Made by a program: the position numbers and the translations under genes. Of a DNA stretch of 64,000 bases, positions 8,770 to 17,147 are shown one piece after another. The notes under the pieces were generated by a model. The model was not told where the DNA came from. It saw nothing but the letters and a program-made list of their open reading frames with translations, and searched no databases. This DNA is from Streptomyces sp. NRRL F-5630 (GTDB lineage: Bacteria > Actinomycetota > Actinomycetes > Streptomycetales > Streptomycetaceae). Within the stretch, counting starts at the first letter, position 1; each line of letters starts with the position of its first letter. The stretch spans positions 1 through 64,000 of the forward strand of contig NZ_JOGO01000029.1 of the NCBI RefSeq assembly GCF_000719475.1. The letters run 5' to 3'.

Positions 8770-10674
8770 GTGCCCACGCGCCATGACATCCGTAACGTCG
8801 CCATCGTCGCCCACGTCGACCACGGGAAGACGACGCTGGTCGACGCCATGCTGAAGCAGGCCGGGGCCTTCGCCGCGCACGCGGCGGAGAACCTGGACGA
8901 CCGCATGATGGACTCCAACGACCTGGAACGTGAGAAGGGCATCACGATCCTGGCCAAGAACACGGCCGTGAAGTACCACCCCAAGGACGGGGGCGAGCCC
9001 ATCACCATCAACATCATCGACACCCCCGGCCACGCCGACTTCGGCGGTGAGGTCGAGCGCGGCCTGTCGATGGTGGACGCGGTGGTGCTCCTGGTCGACG
9101 CCTCCGAGGGCCCCCTCCCGCAGACCCGCTTCGTGCTCCGCAAGGCGCTGGAGGCGCGGCTGCCCGTCATCCTCTGCATCAACAAGACGGACCGCCCCGA
9201 CTCGCGCATCTCCGAGGTCATCGACGAGACGTACGACCTCTTCCTCGACCTCGACGCGGACGAGGAGCAGATCGAGTTCCCGATCGTCTACGCCTGCGCG
9301 CGCGACGGCGTGGCCTCGCTCACCAAGCCCGAGGACGGCACCGTCCCGGCCGACTCCACGAGCCTGGAGCCGTTCTTCTCCACCCTCCTGGACACCGTCC
9401 CGGCCCCCGAGTACGACGACGCCGCGCCCCTCCAGGCGCACGTCACCAACCTCGACGCCGACAACTTCCTCGGCCGCATCGCGCTGTGCCGCGTCGAGCA
9501 GGGCGAGCTGCGCAAGGGCCAGACCGTCGCGTGGATCAAGCGCGACGGCTCGATCCAGAACGTGCGCATCACCGAGCTGCTCATGACCGAGGCGCTCACC
9601 CGCAAGCCCGCCGAGAAGGCGGGCCCCGGCGACATCTGCGCCGTCGCGGGCATCCCGGAGATCACCATCGGCGAGACCCTCGCCGACCCCGAGAACCCGG
9701 TCGCGCTGCCGCTCATCACGGTCGACGAGCCCGCCATCTCGATGACGCTCGGCACCAACACCTCACCGCTCGTGGGCCGGGGCCCCGGCGGCAAGGGCGC
9801 CGACAAGTCGGCCGTCAAGGACCGCAAGGTCACCGCCCGTCTCGTCAAGGACCGCCTGGACCGCGAGATGATCGGCAACGTCTCGCTCCGCGTGCTGCCC
9901 ACCGAGCGTCCCGACGCCTGGGAGGTGCAGGGCCGCGGTGAGCTGGCGCTCGCCATCCTCATCGAGCAGATGCGCCGCGAGGGCTTCGAGCTGACGGCGG
10001 GCAAGCCGCAGGTCGTCACCAAGGAGATCGACGGCAAGCTGCACGAGCCCGTCGAGCGCATGACGGTCGACGTCCCCGAGGAGCACATGGGCGCGGTCAC
10101 GCAGCTCATGGGCGTCCGCAAGGGCCGCATGGAGACCATGACGAACCACGGTTCCGGCTGGGTCCGCATGGAGTTCGTCGTCCCCGCGCGCGGCCTCATC
10201 GGCTTCCGTACGGAGTTCCTCACGCAGACGCGTGGCACGGGCATCGCGCACTCGATCTTCGAGGGCCACGAGCCGTGGTTCGGCGAGCTGCGCACCCGTT
10301 CCTCGGGCTCGCTCGTCGCCGACCGCGCCGGCTCCGTCACCGCCTTCGCGATGACGAACCTCCAGGAGCGCGGCGTCCTCTTCGTCGAGCCCGGCACCGA
10401 GGTGTACGAGGGCATGATCGTCGGCGAGAACTCGCGCGCCGACGACATGGACGTCAACATCACCAAGGAGAAGAAGCTCACCAACATGCGCTCCTCCACG
10501 GCCGATGTCACCGAGTCCCTGGTGCCGCCGCGGAAGCTCTCCCTGGAGCAGTCCCTGGAGTTCTGCCGCGACGACGAGTGCGTCGAGGTCACCCCGGAGA
10601 CGGTCCGCATCCGCAAGGTCGTCCTCGACGGCCGCGACCGCGCCCGCTCCGCCTCCCGCGCGAAGCACGGCTGA
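8770..10674 (+). CDS. typA: TypA/BipA ribosome-associated GTPase
   Basis: A 634-residue translational GTPase. Motifs in order: G1 AHVDHGKTT, the switch region EREKGITILAKN, G3 DTPGHADFGGE, G4 NKTD; then domain II, an EF-G-like domain, and the TypA-specific C-terminal domain (RTRSSGSLVADRAG, TNMRSS). It binds the ribosome and supports subunit assembly and translation under stress. I choose GTG 8770, giving the usual N-terminus PTRHDIRNVAIVAH, with GGGAG about 10 nt upstream; the open frame to 8698 is non-conserved. A strong hairpin follows it. Confidence 0.95.
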   Translation: MPTRHDIRNVAIVAHVDHGKTTLVDAMLKQAGAFAAHAAENLDDRMMDSNDLEREKGITILAKNTAVKYHPKDGGEPITINIIDTPGHADFGGEVERGLSMVDAVVLLVDASEGPLPQTRFVLRKALEARLPVILCINKTDRPDSRISEVIDETYDLFLDLDADEEQIEFPIVYACARDGVASLTKPEDGTVPADSTSLEPFFSTLLDTVPAPEYDDAAPLQAHVTNLDADNFLGRIALCRVEQGELRKGQTVAWIKRDGSIQNVRITELLMTEALTRKPAEKAGPGDICAVAGIPEITIGETLADPENPVALPLITVDEPAISMTLGTNTSPLVGRGPGGKGADKSAVKDRKVTARLVKDRLDREMIGNVSLRVLPTERPDAWEVQGRGELALAILIEQMRREGFELTAGKPQVVTKEIDGKLHEPVERMTVDVPEEHMGAVTQLMGVRKGRMETMTNHGSGWVRMEFVVPARGLIGFRTEFLTQTRGTGIAHSIFEGHEPWFGELRTRSSGSLVADRAGSVTAFAMTNLQERGVLFVEPGTEVYEGMIVGENSRADDMDVNITKEKKLTNMRSSTADVTESLVPPRKLSLEQSLEFCRDDECVEVTPETVRIRKVVLDGRDRARSASRAKHG

Positions 10675-10690
10675 CACTCCGGTAGACGGC

Positions 10691-10770
10691 CGACACACCT
10701 CGTACGCGGGCGAGTTGAGCCGTGCGCGGCCGACACGAGCCGTACGCCGCCGAGTTGAGCCATGCACCGA
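10691..10770. repeat. two tandem 40-bp imperfect repeats
   Basis: Two adjacent 40-nt units (10691-10730 and 10731-10770) share CGACAC, CGTACGC and CGAGTTGAGC in the same register. They fill the space between the typA stop and its terminator. Probably a recent local duplication; no coding role is seen. Confidence 0.65.
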
Positions 10771-10808
10771 GGGCCCGGCGCTCCCGCGAAGGAGCGCCGG
10801 GCCCTCGG
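10767..10808 (+). terminator. typA terminator hairpin
   Basis: A perfect 18-bp inverted repeat (10767-10784 and 10791-10808) with a 6-nt loop CGCGAA. No U-tract follows. Confidence 0.9.
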
Positions 10809-10870
10809 CATGACCGGACATCGCCTCCGCTCCCTGGGCACGGGGAGTGGTCGTCCGTTTACAGAAGCCT

Positions 10871-10888
10871 CAAGTTTCGCTCAACTTG
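10871..10888. promoter_or_regulatory. inverted repeat upstream of the secreted protein gene
   Basis: CAAGTT-N6-AACTTG is a perfect 6-bp inverted repeat about 107 nt upstream of the ATG at 10995, in a locally AT-richer stretch. It could be an operator; the binding protein is unknown. Confidence 0.4.
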
Positions 10889-10922
10889 CCGGTCGACGGC
10901 GAAAGCCGCTGCTTGTATCGGT

Positions 10923-10948
10923 GGTGCCCGCCGGTCGCGGCGGGCACC
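10923..10948 (+). promoter_or_regulatory. 5'-leader hairpin
   Basis: A perfect 11-bp stem with a GTCG loop (10923-10933 and 10938-10948), 46 nt before the ATG at 10995. If transcription starts upstream it forms in the leader and could stabilise or attenuate the message. Confidence 0.45.
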
Positions 10949-10994
10949 GGACGCCCGGGTTTCCGCCCGGGGCCGGAGCATTCATGGGGGATTC

Positions 10995-11591
10995 ATGAAA
11001 ACGCGACGCATGACGGTCGCCCTGGCCGGTATCGGTCTCGGAGCCTCGTTCCTGGCGCTCGGACCGGCCGCGACGGCGCAGGCGGGGCAGAACATCTGCA
11101 CGCCGAACTCCAAGACAGTCAGCTGGGTGCAGAAGAGCAGCAGTTACGCCCTCACCAACAAGGTGACGTCCTACGACAACCCCTCCGGGGGGAAGTACAA
11201 GGTCAGCAGGACCCTCAAGTCCACCAAGAAGGTCAGCTCCGACTGGTCCGTGACCGCCGGTGGCAAGGCGGGCTTCAGCATCGGCAAGGTCCTCGGCAGC
11301 CTGGACGCGAGCCTCTCGGGCTCCTACACCCACAAGAAGGAAACCACGAAGGCGGAGACCGTCAAGGTCACCCAAACGCTGACGAAGAAGGGTCGTTACT
11401 ACTTCTACAGCGGTCGGCAGACGGCGAAGGGGACCTGGCAGGGGTACAAGTGCGACCGGGGCACCAAGTGGATCAAGGTCAACTACGGGACCGCCAAGAG
11501 CTTCGGCCCCCTGGGGAGGGGCGTCGTGCGCTGCGGTGAGAAGGTCAGCACCAAGAGCATGGCGTACGCGGTGAAGAAGAAGTACTGCTGA
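10995..11591 (+). CDS. small secreted Lys/Ser/Thr-rich protein, possibly aerolysin-like beta-rich
   Basis: A 198-residue protein with a Sec signal peptide (MKTRR, hydrophobic core, cleavage probably after AQA near residue 30). The mature part is basic and beta-prone, with four Cys: near its start, two mid-late, and the C-terminal residue. That pattern suits two disulfides. The central part (DWSVTAGGKAGFS, then DASLSGSYTHKKETTKAE and TQTLTKKGRYYFYSG) has the alternating Ser/Thr and glycine-rich amphipathic look of the insertion loop of aerolysin/ETX-MTX2 pore-forming proteins; this is resemblance by eye only. ATG 10995 is preceded by GGGGGA 4-9 nt upstream. It stands alone between typA and the first peptide importer. 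No function is established. Confidence 0.6.
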   Translation: MKTRRMTVALAGIGLGASFLALGPAATAQAGQNICTPNSKTVSWVQKSSSYALTNKVTSYDNPSGGKYKVSRTLKSTKKVSSDWSVTAGGKAGFSIGKVLGSLDASLSGSYTHKKETTKAETVKVTQTLTKKGRYYFYSGRQTAKGTWQGYKCDRGTKWIKVNYGTAKSFGPLGRGVVRCGEKVSTKSMAYAVKKKYC

Positions 11592-11603
11592 CAACGCTGA
11601 ACG

Positions 11604-11990
11604 GCGGTGGGGCGGCCGGGTTCTCCCGCCCGCCCCACCGCCGCCCCGGCCCACCTTCGGCCCCTTACGGCCGCCCCGCCCCACCCTCGGCCCGCCGTTG
11701 GCCCATCGCGGCGCAGGTACGCCCGCGGTGGAAGACCCGCCTCTCTCGGCCGCCCCCTGCGCGGCCCGCTTGTCGCGGCCCCTGTTGGCCCGCCGCGTCG
11801 TTGGCCCGCCCCCTGGGCCCGCCTCACCGTCGGCCCATCCCATGGCCCGCCCGCCTCACCGTCGGGCCGTCCCGCCGTTGGTCCGACCCCTCGGCCCGCC
11901 CCTCGGCCGCCCGTTTTCCCGAGGTGCCCTCCCCTCCGCCGCCCCCTCATGGCACCCTGGTGCGCGGCGCGCTCCTCAATACCCATGAGG
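11604..11990. repeat. low-complexity CCCGCC/TCGGCC-rich intergenic tract
   Basis: About 390 nt of degenerate repeats built on GGCCCGCC, CACCGTCGGCC and CCCGCCTCACCGTCGG-like words (for example near 11818-11835 and 11850-11867). All frames give Pro/Arg/Ala-rich pseudo-protein. It follows the secreted protein gene without a clear hairpin terminator. Confidence 0.55.
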
Positions 11991-12039
11991 CCGCCTCCCG
12001 TTCGCCAGGTTGACGCGCGTCGACCACGGAGGGTCACCA

Positions 12040-12408
12040 CCGGACGAAGCGATGCGGATGCGTACTTTCCGCAACCGGTTTTCCTTCGAGAAGTGTCCGA
12101 ATAGCGGAACACCCTGACCGATAACTGTGTAACGAGTCCGTTTCGCACCCATCTGCTTCGCCTCTATTTGTCCGGATTTTAAGAGCCGACTGGCACAGGT
12201 GTGACCGAACCGAGACCAAAAGGGTGTGGTCAGTCGTCGTTCAAATGACGAATAGTGTTCGCCGTAGAGCTCGGGTCAATGGGTCACGCGCTGTCGCGCC
12301 GACTCACGAGCACACTGAGGCGCAGCACTCCATGAAGGCACCGTCGTCGGCATGTGTCGTGCGCCCCTCTCTTTGCAGTGGACAAGTGGACTCATGAGGA
12401 GGAACCCC
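12040..12408 (+). promoter_or_regulatory. AT-richer control region of the first peptide importer
   Basis: Compared with its surroundings this stretch is clearly poorer in GC (for example 12055-12130 and 12160-12260). It holds an imperfect inverted repeat at 12093-12112 (GTGTCCG against CGGAACAC) and a second one at 12234-12251. The ribosome binding site GAGGAGG ends 6 nt before the lipoprotein start. It is the likely promoter and regulator-binding region of the operon; I cannot place a -10/-35 pair confidently. Confidence 0.5.
12234..12251. promoter_or_regulatory. inverted repeat, candidate operator
   Basis: TCGTCGTT-CA-AATGACGA is an inverted repeat with one mismatch in eight, about 160 nt upstream of the lipoprotein start. 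Candidate regulator site for the first importer operon. Confidence 0.4.
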
Positions 12409-14037
12409 ATGCGTGGTGCGACAAGCGCCAAGTGGGTTGCGGGCGCGGCGATCATCGCCCTGGCGGCTACCGCCTGTGGCAGCGACGACGGCGACAGCAG
12501 CAAGAAGCCCGCCTCGGGCGCGGTAAACGCCAAGGGGGTCTTCTCCGTCGAGACCGGCGAGCCCCAGAACCCGCTCCAGCCGGCGAACACGATGGAGTCC
12601 AACGGCAGCCTCGTCGTCAAGTCGCTGTTCTCGCAGCTCGTCGACTACGACGCCAAGGGCAAGATCAAGATGGTCAACGCCCAGTCGGTGGACACCAAGG
12701 ACAGCAAGACCTACACGGTCAAGCTGAAGCCGGGCTGGAAGTTCCACGACGGCACCACCGTCACCGCCGAGTCCTACGTCAAGGCGTGGAACTGGGCCGC
12801 CCAGCCGGCGAACAAGCAGAAGAACAGCGCCTGGTTCTCCGACATCAAGGGCTACGACGACGTCGCCCCGGCCAAGGGCAAGCCCAAGGCCGAGGAGATG
12901 TCCGGCCTGAAGGTCGTCGACGACAACACCTTCACGATCGAGCTGAGCAAGTCCCTGCCGTACTTCGAGTACAAGCTCGGCTACGAGGTCTTCTCCCCGC
13001 TCCCCGAGTCCTTCTACAAGGACCCGAAGGCCGCCGGTGAGAAGCCGATCGGCAACGGCCCCTACAAGTTCGTGAGCTGGGACCACAAGAAGCAGATCAA
13101 GGTCACCAAGTTCGACGGCTACCAGGGCCCGGACAAGGCACAGAACGGCGGGGTGGTCTTCAAGAACTACTCCACCCTGGACACCGCCTACGAGGACCTC
13201 AAGTCCGGCAACGTCGACGTGCTCCGCCAGATCGGCACGAAGGACCTCCCGGTCTACAAGACCGACCTCGGCGACCGCGCGGTGGACAAGGCCTACTCCG
13301 CGATCCAGTCGATCACCCCCGCCTTCTACGGCAAGCAGTTCAAGGACGTCGACCCGAAGGTCATCCAGGGTCTGTCCATGGCGATCGACCGCGACACGAT
13401 CACCAAGACCGTGCTCCAGGGCACCCGCGAGCCCGCCACCGGCTTCGTCGCCAAGGGCGTCAACGGCTACCAGGCCAACGTCGCCGGTGACGTCACCAAG
13501 TACGACCCGGCCAAGGCCAAGAAGTTCATCAAGGAGGGCGGCGGCGTCCCGGGCAACAAGATCTCGATCCAGTACAACGCCGACGGTGGGCACAAGGACT
13601 GGGTGGAGGCCGTCTGCGGTTCCATCACCAAGGCGACCGGCATCAAGTGCGTGGGCGACTCGAAGGCCGACTTCCAGGCCGACCTGGACGCCCGTGACGC
13701 CAAGCAGGTCAAGTCCTTCTACCGCAGCGCCTGGGTGCTCGACTACCCGATGAACGCCAACTTCCTCCGTGACCTCTACGGCTCGAAGTCGGACGGCAAC
13801 CAGAGCGGCTTCGCCAATAAGGAGGTCGACGAGCTGATCTCGAAGGCCGACTCGGCCAAGACCCTGGAGGACTCCGTGAAGGAGTACCAGGAGGTCGAGA
13901 AGAAGCTCGTCGAGTACATGCCGGCGATCCCGCTCTGGTACTACAAGGTCAACGCCGGCTACTCCCCGAAGGTCCAGAACGTGGACTACTCGCAGACCGG
14001 TGACCCGATCCTGACGCAGATCCAGGTCAAGAAGTAA
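12409..14037 (+). CDS. oligopeptide ABC transporter substrate-binding lipoprotein (operon 1)
   Basis: A 542-residue SBP_bac_5 lipoprotein. MRGATSAKW, a hydrophobic core and the lipobox LAATAC give lipidation at about residue 21. The body shows the DppA/OppA pattern: a SLVVKSLFSQLVDYD start region, GNGPYKFVSWDHKKQIKVTK, AIDRDTITKTVLQGTREPA, and a C-terminal YMPAIPLWYYK. It captures extracellular peptides for the permease that follows. I use ATG 12409, 6 nt after GAGGAGG; in-frame ATGs at 12352 and 12394 lie before or at the ribosome binding site. First gene of a five-gene operon, paralogous to 18470-20110. Confidence 0.93.
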   Translation: MRGATSAKWVAGAAIIALAATACGSDDGDSSKKPASGAVNAKGVFSVETGEPQNPLQPANTMESNGSLVVKSLFSQLVDYDAKGKIKMVNAQSVDTKDSKTYTVKLKPGWKFHDGTTVTAESYVKAWNWAAQPANKQKNSAWFSDIKGYDDVAPAKGKPKAEEMSGLKVVDDNTFTIELSKSLPYFEYKLGYEVFSPLPESFYKDPKAAGEKPIGNGPYKFVSWDHKKQIKVTKFDGYQGPDKAQNGGVVFKNYSTLDTAYEDLKSGNVDVLRQIGTKDLPVYKTDLGDRAVDKAYSAIQSITPAFYGKQFKDVDPKVIQGLSMAIDRDTITKTVLQGTREPATGFVAKGVNGYQANVAGDVTKYDPAKAKKFIKEGGGVPGNKISIQYNADGGHKDWVEAVCGSITKATGIKCVGDSKADFQADLDARDAKQVKSFYRSAWVLDYPMNANFLRDLYGSKSDGNQSGFANKEVDELISKADSAKTLEDSVKEYQEVEKKLVEYMPAIPLWYYKVNAGYSPKVQNVDYSQTGDPILTQIQVKK

Positions 14038-14061
14038 CAAAAGAATCCAGGCTCGTTGCGA

Positions 14062-14090
14062 CCCGGCCGGTGCGAACACCGCCGGCCGGG
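14062..14090 (+). promoter_or_regulatory. intercistronic hairpin after the lipoprotein gene
   Basis: A 9-bp perfect stem (CCCGGCCGG, 14062-14070, with 14082-14090) between the lipoprotein and permease genes. Such hairpins often protect the binding-protein message or partly stop transcription, giving more binding protein than permease. Confidence 0.6.
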
Positions 14091-14183
14091 CGCATAGCCG
14101 CAGCTGGGGGCCCTTTTCCGACGGACGCACCGGACGTCGGGGGAGGGCCCGTTGGCTGTCAGCTGTGACTACATGGAGGCACG

Positions 14184-15113
14184 ATGGGGCGCTACGTCAT
14201 ACGACGCCTGCTCCAGATGATCCCGGTGTTCATCGGGACCACTCTGCTGATCTTTATCGCGGTCTACGCCCTGCCCGGCGACCCCGTGAGAGGTCTTTTC
14301 GGGGACAAAACCCCCTCTGGAGCGCAGCTCGACTCGCTCAAGCACGAATACGGTCTCGACCGCAACATATTTGTGCAGTACGGCAACTACATGTGGAACA
14401 TGGTTGCCCACTTCGACTTCGGCACGCAGATCGCGAGCGGACGTCCGGTGACCGACATCCTCGGCGACGCCTTCCCGGTGACCATCAGGCTCGCGGTCCT
14501 CGCGCTCGTCCTGGAGATCGTCTTCGGCATCACCCTCGGCATCCTCTCCGGCATGTTCGCGGGCAAGTTCCTGGATCAGGCGATCCTGGTCCTGACGCTG
14601 CTCTTCATCGCCATCCCGGTGTTCGTGCTCGCGTTCCTCGTCAAGACCGCGATCTTGTTCCCGGCGGATCTGCCACCAAACGTCAACGACAGCAACAACT
14701 TGGGGCAGATGCTCGCGCCCGCGGCGGTGCTGGCGACGGCGTCGCTGGCCTACGTCGCCCGCCTGACCCGGGGCACGCTCGTCGAGAACCGCCGCGCCGA
14801 CTACATGCGCACCGCCGTCGCCAAGGGCCTGCCCCGGCGCCGCGTCATCGGTGTGCACCTCATGCGCAACTCGCTGATTCCCGTCGTCACCTTTCTCGGT
14901 ACCGACCTCGGTGCCCTCATGGGTGGCGCGATCGTGACCGAGGGCGCCTTCAACATCCAGGGCGTCGGCGGGACGATCTACGAATCCCTCGTGCGCCGTG
15001 AGGGCACCACGCTGGTGGGACTCGTGACGATCCTCGTCCTCGTCTACCTGCTGTGCAGCCTGCTCGTCGACCTGCTCTACGCGGTCCTGGACCCGAGGAT
15101 TCGCTATGCCTGA
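14184..15113 (+). CDS. peptide ABC transporter permease, DppB/OppB type (operon 1)
   Basis: A 309-residue inner-membrane permease with about six membrane segments. It starts GRYVIRRLLQMIPVFIGTTLLIF, as DppB/OppB proteins do. The cytoplasmic EAA loop that contacts the ATPases is DYMRTAVAKGLPRRRVIGVH followed by LRNSLIPVVTF-like sequence (about residues 210-240). It ends LLVDLLYAVLDPRIRYA. Its stop overlaps the next permease gene by 8 nt, so the two are translationally coupled. Confidence 0.95.
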   Translation: MGRYVIRRLLQMIPVFIGTTLLIFIAVYALPGDPVRGLFGDKTPSGAQLDSLKHEYGLDRNIFVQYGNYMWNMVAHFDFGTQIASGRPVTDILGDAFPVTIRLAVLALVLEIVFGITLGILSGMFAGKFLDQAILVLTLLFIAIPVFVLAFLVKTAILFPADLPPNVNDSNNLGQMLAPAAVLATASLAYVARLTRGTLVENRRADYMRTAVAKGLPRRRVIGVHLMRNSLIPVVTFLGTDLGALMGGAIVTEGAFNIQGVGGTIYESLVRREGTTLVGLVTILVLVYLLCSLLVDLLYAVLDPRIRYA

Positions 15114-16074
15114 CCTCACCAAGGAAGCGGCCGACGAAGCCGCGCAGCACACGCTCGGCGAGGCGGTCCCCACCGCTGACACCGCCGTCGTCGAGAAGGC
15201 CGCGACGAACAACAACCGCAGCCTGTGGGGCGACGCCTGGGTGGACCTGCGCCGCCGGCCCATGTTCATCATCTCCGTGCTGATCATCCTGCTGCTCATC
15301 GTCATGTCGGCGTTCCCCGGTCTCTTCACGGGCGCCGACCCGACGGCGACGGACCTGCAGAACCACTACCTGAGCAAGCCGAAGCTCGGCCACGTCTTCC
15401 AGGCCGACTGGCTCGGTTACGACCAGCAGGGCCGCTCGGTGTACTCCCGCCTCGTCCACGGCACCCGCAACTCGGTCCTCGTGGGCTTCGGCGCGACGAT
15501 CATCGTGACGCTGCTCGGCAGCTTCGTCGGCATGATCGCCGGGTACTTCGGCGGCTGGCTCGACGCCATCCTGTCCCGCCTGACCGACATCTTCTTCGGC
15601 ATCCCGTTCCTGCTCGGCGCCATGCTGGTCATGAACGCCTTCACCGACCGCAAGTGGTGGCTCGTCGCCGCCGCGCTCGGCATCCTCGGCTGGACGCAGA
15701 TCACCCGCGTCATGCGCGGCTCGGTGCTCACCGTCAAGCAGTCCGACTACGTGCAGGCCGCGAAGGCCCTCGGCGCGAGCACCTCGCGGATCATGGTCCG
15801 GCACATCCTGCCGAACGCCATGGCCCCCGTGATCGTCGTCGCGACCATCGCGCTCGGCACGTACATCGGCGCGGAGGCGACGCTCTCCTACCTCGGCCTC
15901 GGGCTCTCCGCCCCGGCCGTCTCCTGGGGCGCCGACATCTCCGACGGCCTCGCCCAGATCCGGGTGGCCCAGCACGTGCTGCTGTACCCCTCGATCATGC
16001 TGACGCTCACCGTTTTCGCCTTCATCATGCTCGGCGAAGCCGTCCGCAACGCCCTCGACCCGAAGCTCCGCTGA
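15106..16074 (+). CDS. peptide ABC transporter permease, DppC/OppC type (operon 1)
   Basis: A 322-residue partner permease. The OppC-type N-terminus includes SLWGDAWVDLRRRPMFIIS before the first membrane segment (about residues 50-70). The EAA loop is DYVQAAKALGASTSRIMVRHILPNA, and the C-terminus VRNALDPKLR is typical. It begins within the previous gene (8-nt overlap) and is followed after 11 nt by the ATPase gene. Confidence 0.95.
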   Translation: MPDLTKEAADEAAQHTLGEAVPTADTAVVEKAATNNNRSLWGDAWVDLRRRPMFIISVLIILLLIVMSAFPGLFTGADPTATDLQNHYLSKPKLGHVFQADWLGYDQQGRSVYSRLVHGTRNSVLVGFGATIIVTLLGSFVGMIAGYFGGWLDAILSRLTDIFFGIPFLLGAMLVMNAFTDRKWWLVAAALGILGWTQITRVMRGSVLTVKQSDYVQAAKALGASTSRIMVRHILPNAMAPVIVVATIALGTYIGAEATLSYLGLGLSAPAVSWGADISDGLAQIRVAQHVLLYPSIMLTLTVFAFIMLGEAVRNALDPKLR

Positions 16075-16085
16075 GGGAGACGCTC

Positions 16086-17147
16086 GTGACCATCATCGAT
16101 TCCACTCCGGACACCGTCCCCTCCCCGCGCGAACCCGGCGCCGAGGGCGCCCCGCTCCTGGACGTGCGCGACCTGCATGTCGAGTTCCACACCCGCGAGG
16201 GCGTGGTCAGGGCGGTCAACGGTGTCAACTACACGGTCGGCCCGGGCGAGACCCTCGCGGTGCTCGGCGAGTCCGGCTCCGGCAAGTCCGTCACCGCCCA
16301 GGCGATCATGGGCATCCTCGACATGCCCCCCGCCAAGGTCCCGCAGGGCGAGATCCTCTTCCGCGGCAAGGACATGCTCAAGATGTCCCGCGAGGAGGCC
16401 CGGCAGATCCGCGGCCAGAAGATCGCGATGATCTTCCAGGACGCGCTCTCCTCGCTCAACCCCGTCCTCACCGTTGGCTACCAGCTCGGTGAGATGTTCC
16501 GGGTGCACCAGGGGCTGTCCCGCAAGGACGCCAAGGCCAAGGCCATCGAGATGATGGACAAGGTCAAGATCCCGGCGGCCGCGCAGCGGGTCAACGACTA
16601 CCCGCACCAGTTCTCCGGCGGGATGCGCCAGCGCATCATGATCGCCATGGCGCTCTGCCTGGAGCCCGACCTCGTCATCGCCGACGAGCCCACCACGGCG
16701 CTCGACGTGACGGTGCAGGCGCAGGTCATGGACCTGCTCGCGGAGCTCCAGCGCGAGTACAACATGGGCCTGATCCTCATCACCCACGACCTCGGCGTCG
16801 TCGCCGACGTCGCGGACAAGATCGCCGTCATGTACGCGGGCCGCATCGTGGAGACCGCGCCCGTGCACGAGATCTACAGGAACCCGGCCCACCCCTACAC
16901 CAAGGGGCTGCTCCAGTCGATTCCCCGCCTGGACATGAAGGGGCAGGAACTCTTCGCGATCAAGGGCCTGCCGCCGAACCTGCTCCGCATCCCGGAGGGT
17001 TGTGCCTTCAACCCCCGCTGCACCATGGCGCAGGACATCTGCCGCACCGACCGCCCGCCGCTGGTGGACGTGCTCGGCCCCGACGGCGAGCCGCTCGCGG
17101 GCCGCCGCAGCGCCTGCCACTTCTGGAAGGAGACGGTCAATGGCTGA
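16086..17147 (+). CDS. peptide ABC transporter ATPase, DppD/OppD type (operon 1)
   Basis: A 353-residue ATPase. Walker [11 protein letters not shown]-loop [15 protein letters not shown], signature [12 protein letters not shown], Walker [14 protein letters not shown] and the switch His ITHDLGVV are all intact. The C-terminal oligopeptide domain carries the Cys cluster (GCAFNPRC, then C and C) that in OppD/DppD proteins holds an iron-sulfur cluster. The start is GTG 16086, with GAGGGAGA about 7 nt upstream. It overlaps the next ATPase gene by 8 nt. Confidence 0.95.
   Translation: MTIIDSTPDTVPSPREPGAEGAPLLDVRDLHVEFHTREGVVRAVNGVNYTVGPGETLAVLGESGSGKSVTAQAIMGILDMPPAKVPQGEILFRGKDMLKMSREEARQIRGQKIAMIFQDALSSLNPVLTVGYQLGEMFRVHQGLSRKDAKAKAIEMMDKVKIPAAAQRVNDYPHQFSGGMRQRIMIAMALCLEPDLVIADEPTTALDVTVQAQVMDLLAELQREYNMGLILITHDLGVVADVADKIAVMYAGRIVETAPVHEIYRNPAHPYTKGLLQSIPRLDMKGQELFAIKGLPPNLLRIPEGCAFNPRCTMAQDICRTDRPPLVDVLGPDGEPLAGRRSACHFWKETVNG

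Noticed and set aside
11604..11990. Several open frames in the low-complexity tract after the secreted protein gene
   Set aside because: All give Pro/Arg/Ala repeats without a ribosome binding site or known motif.
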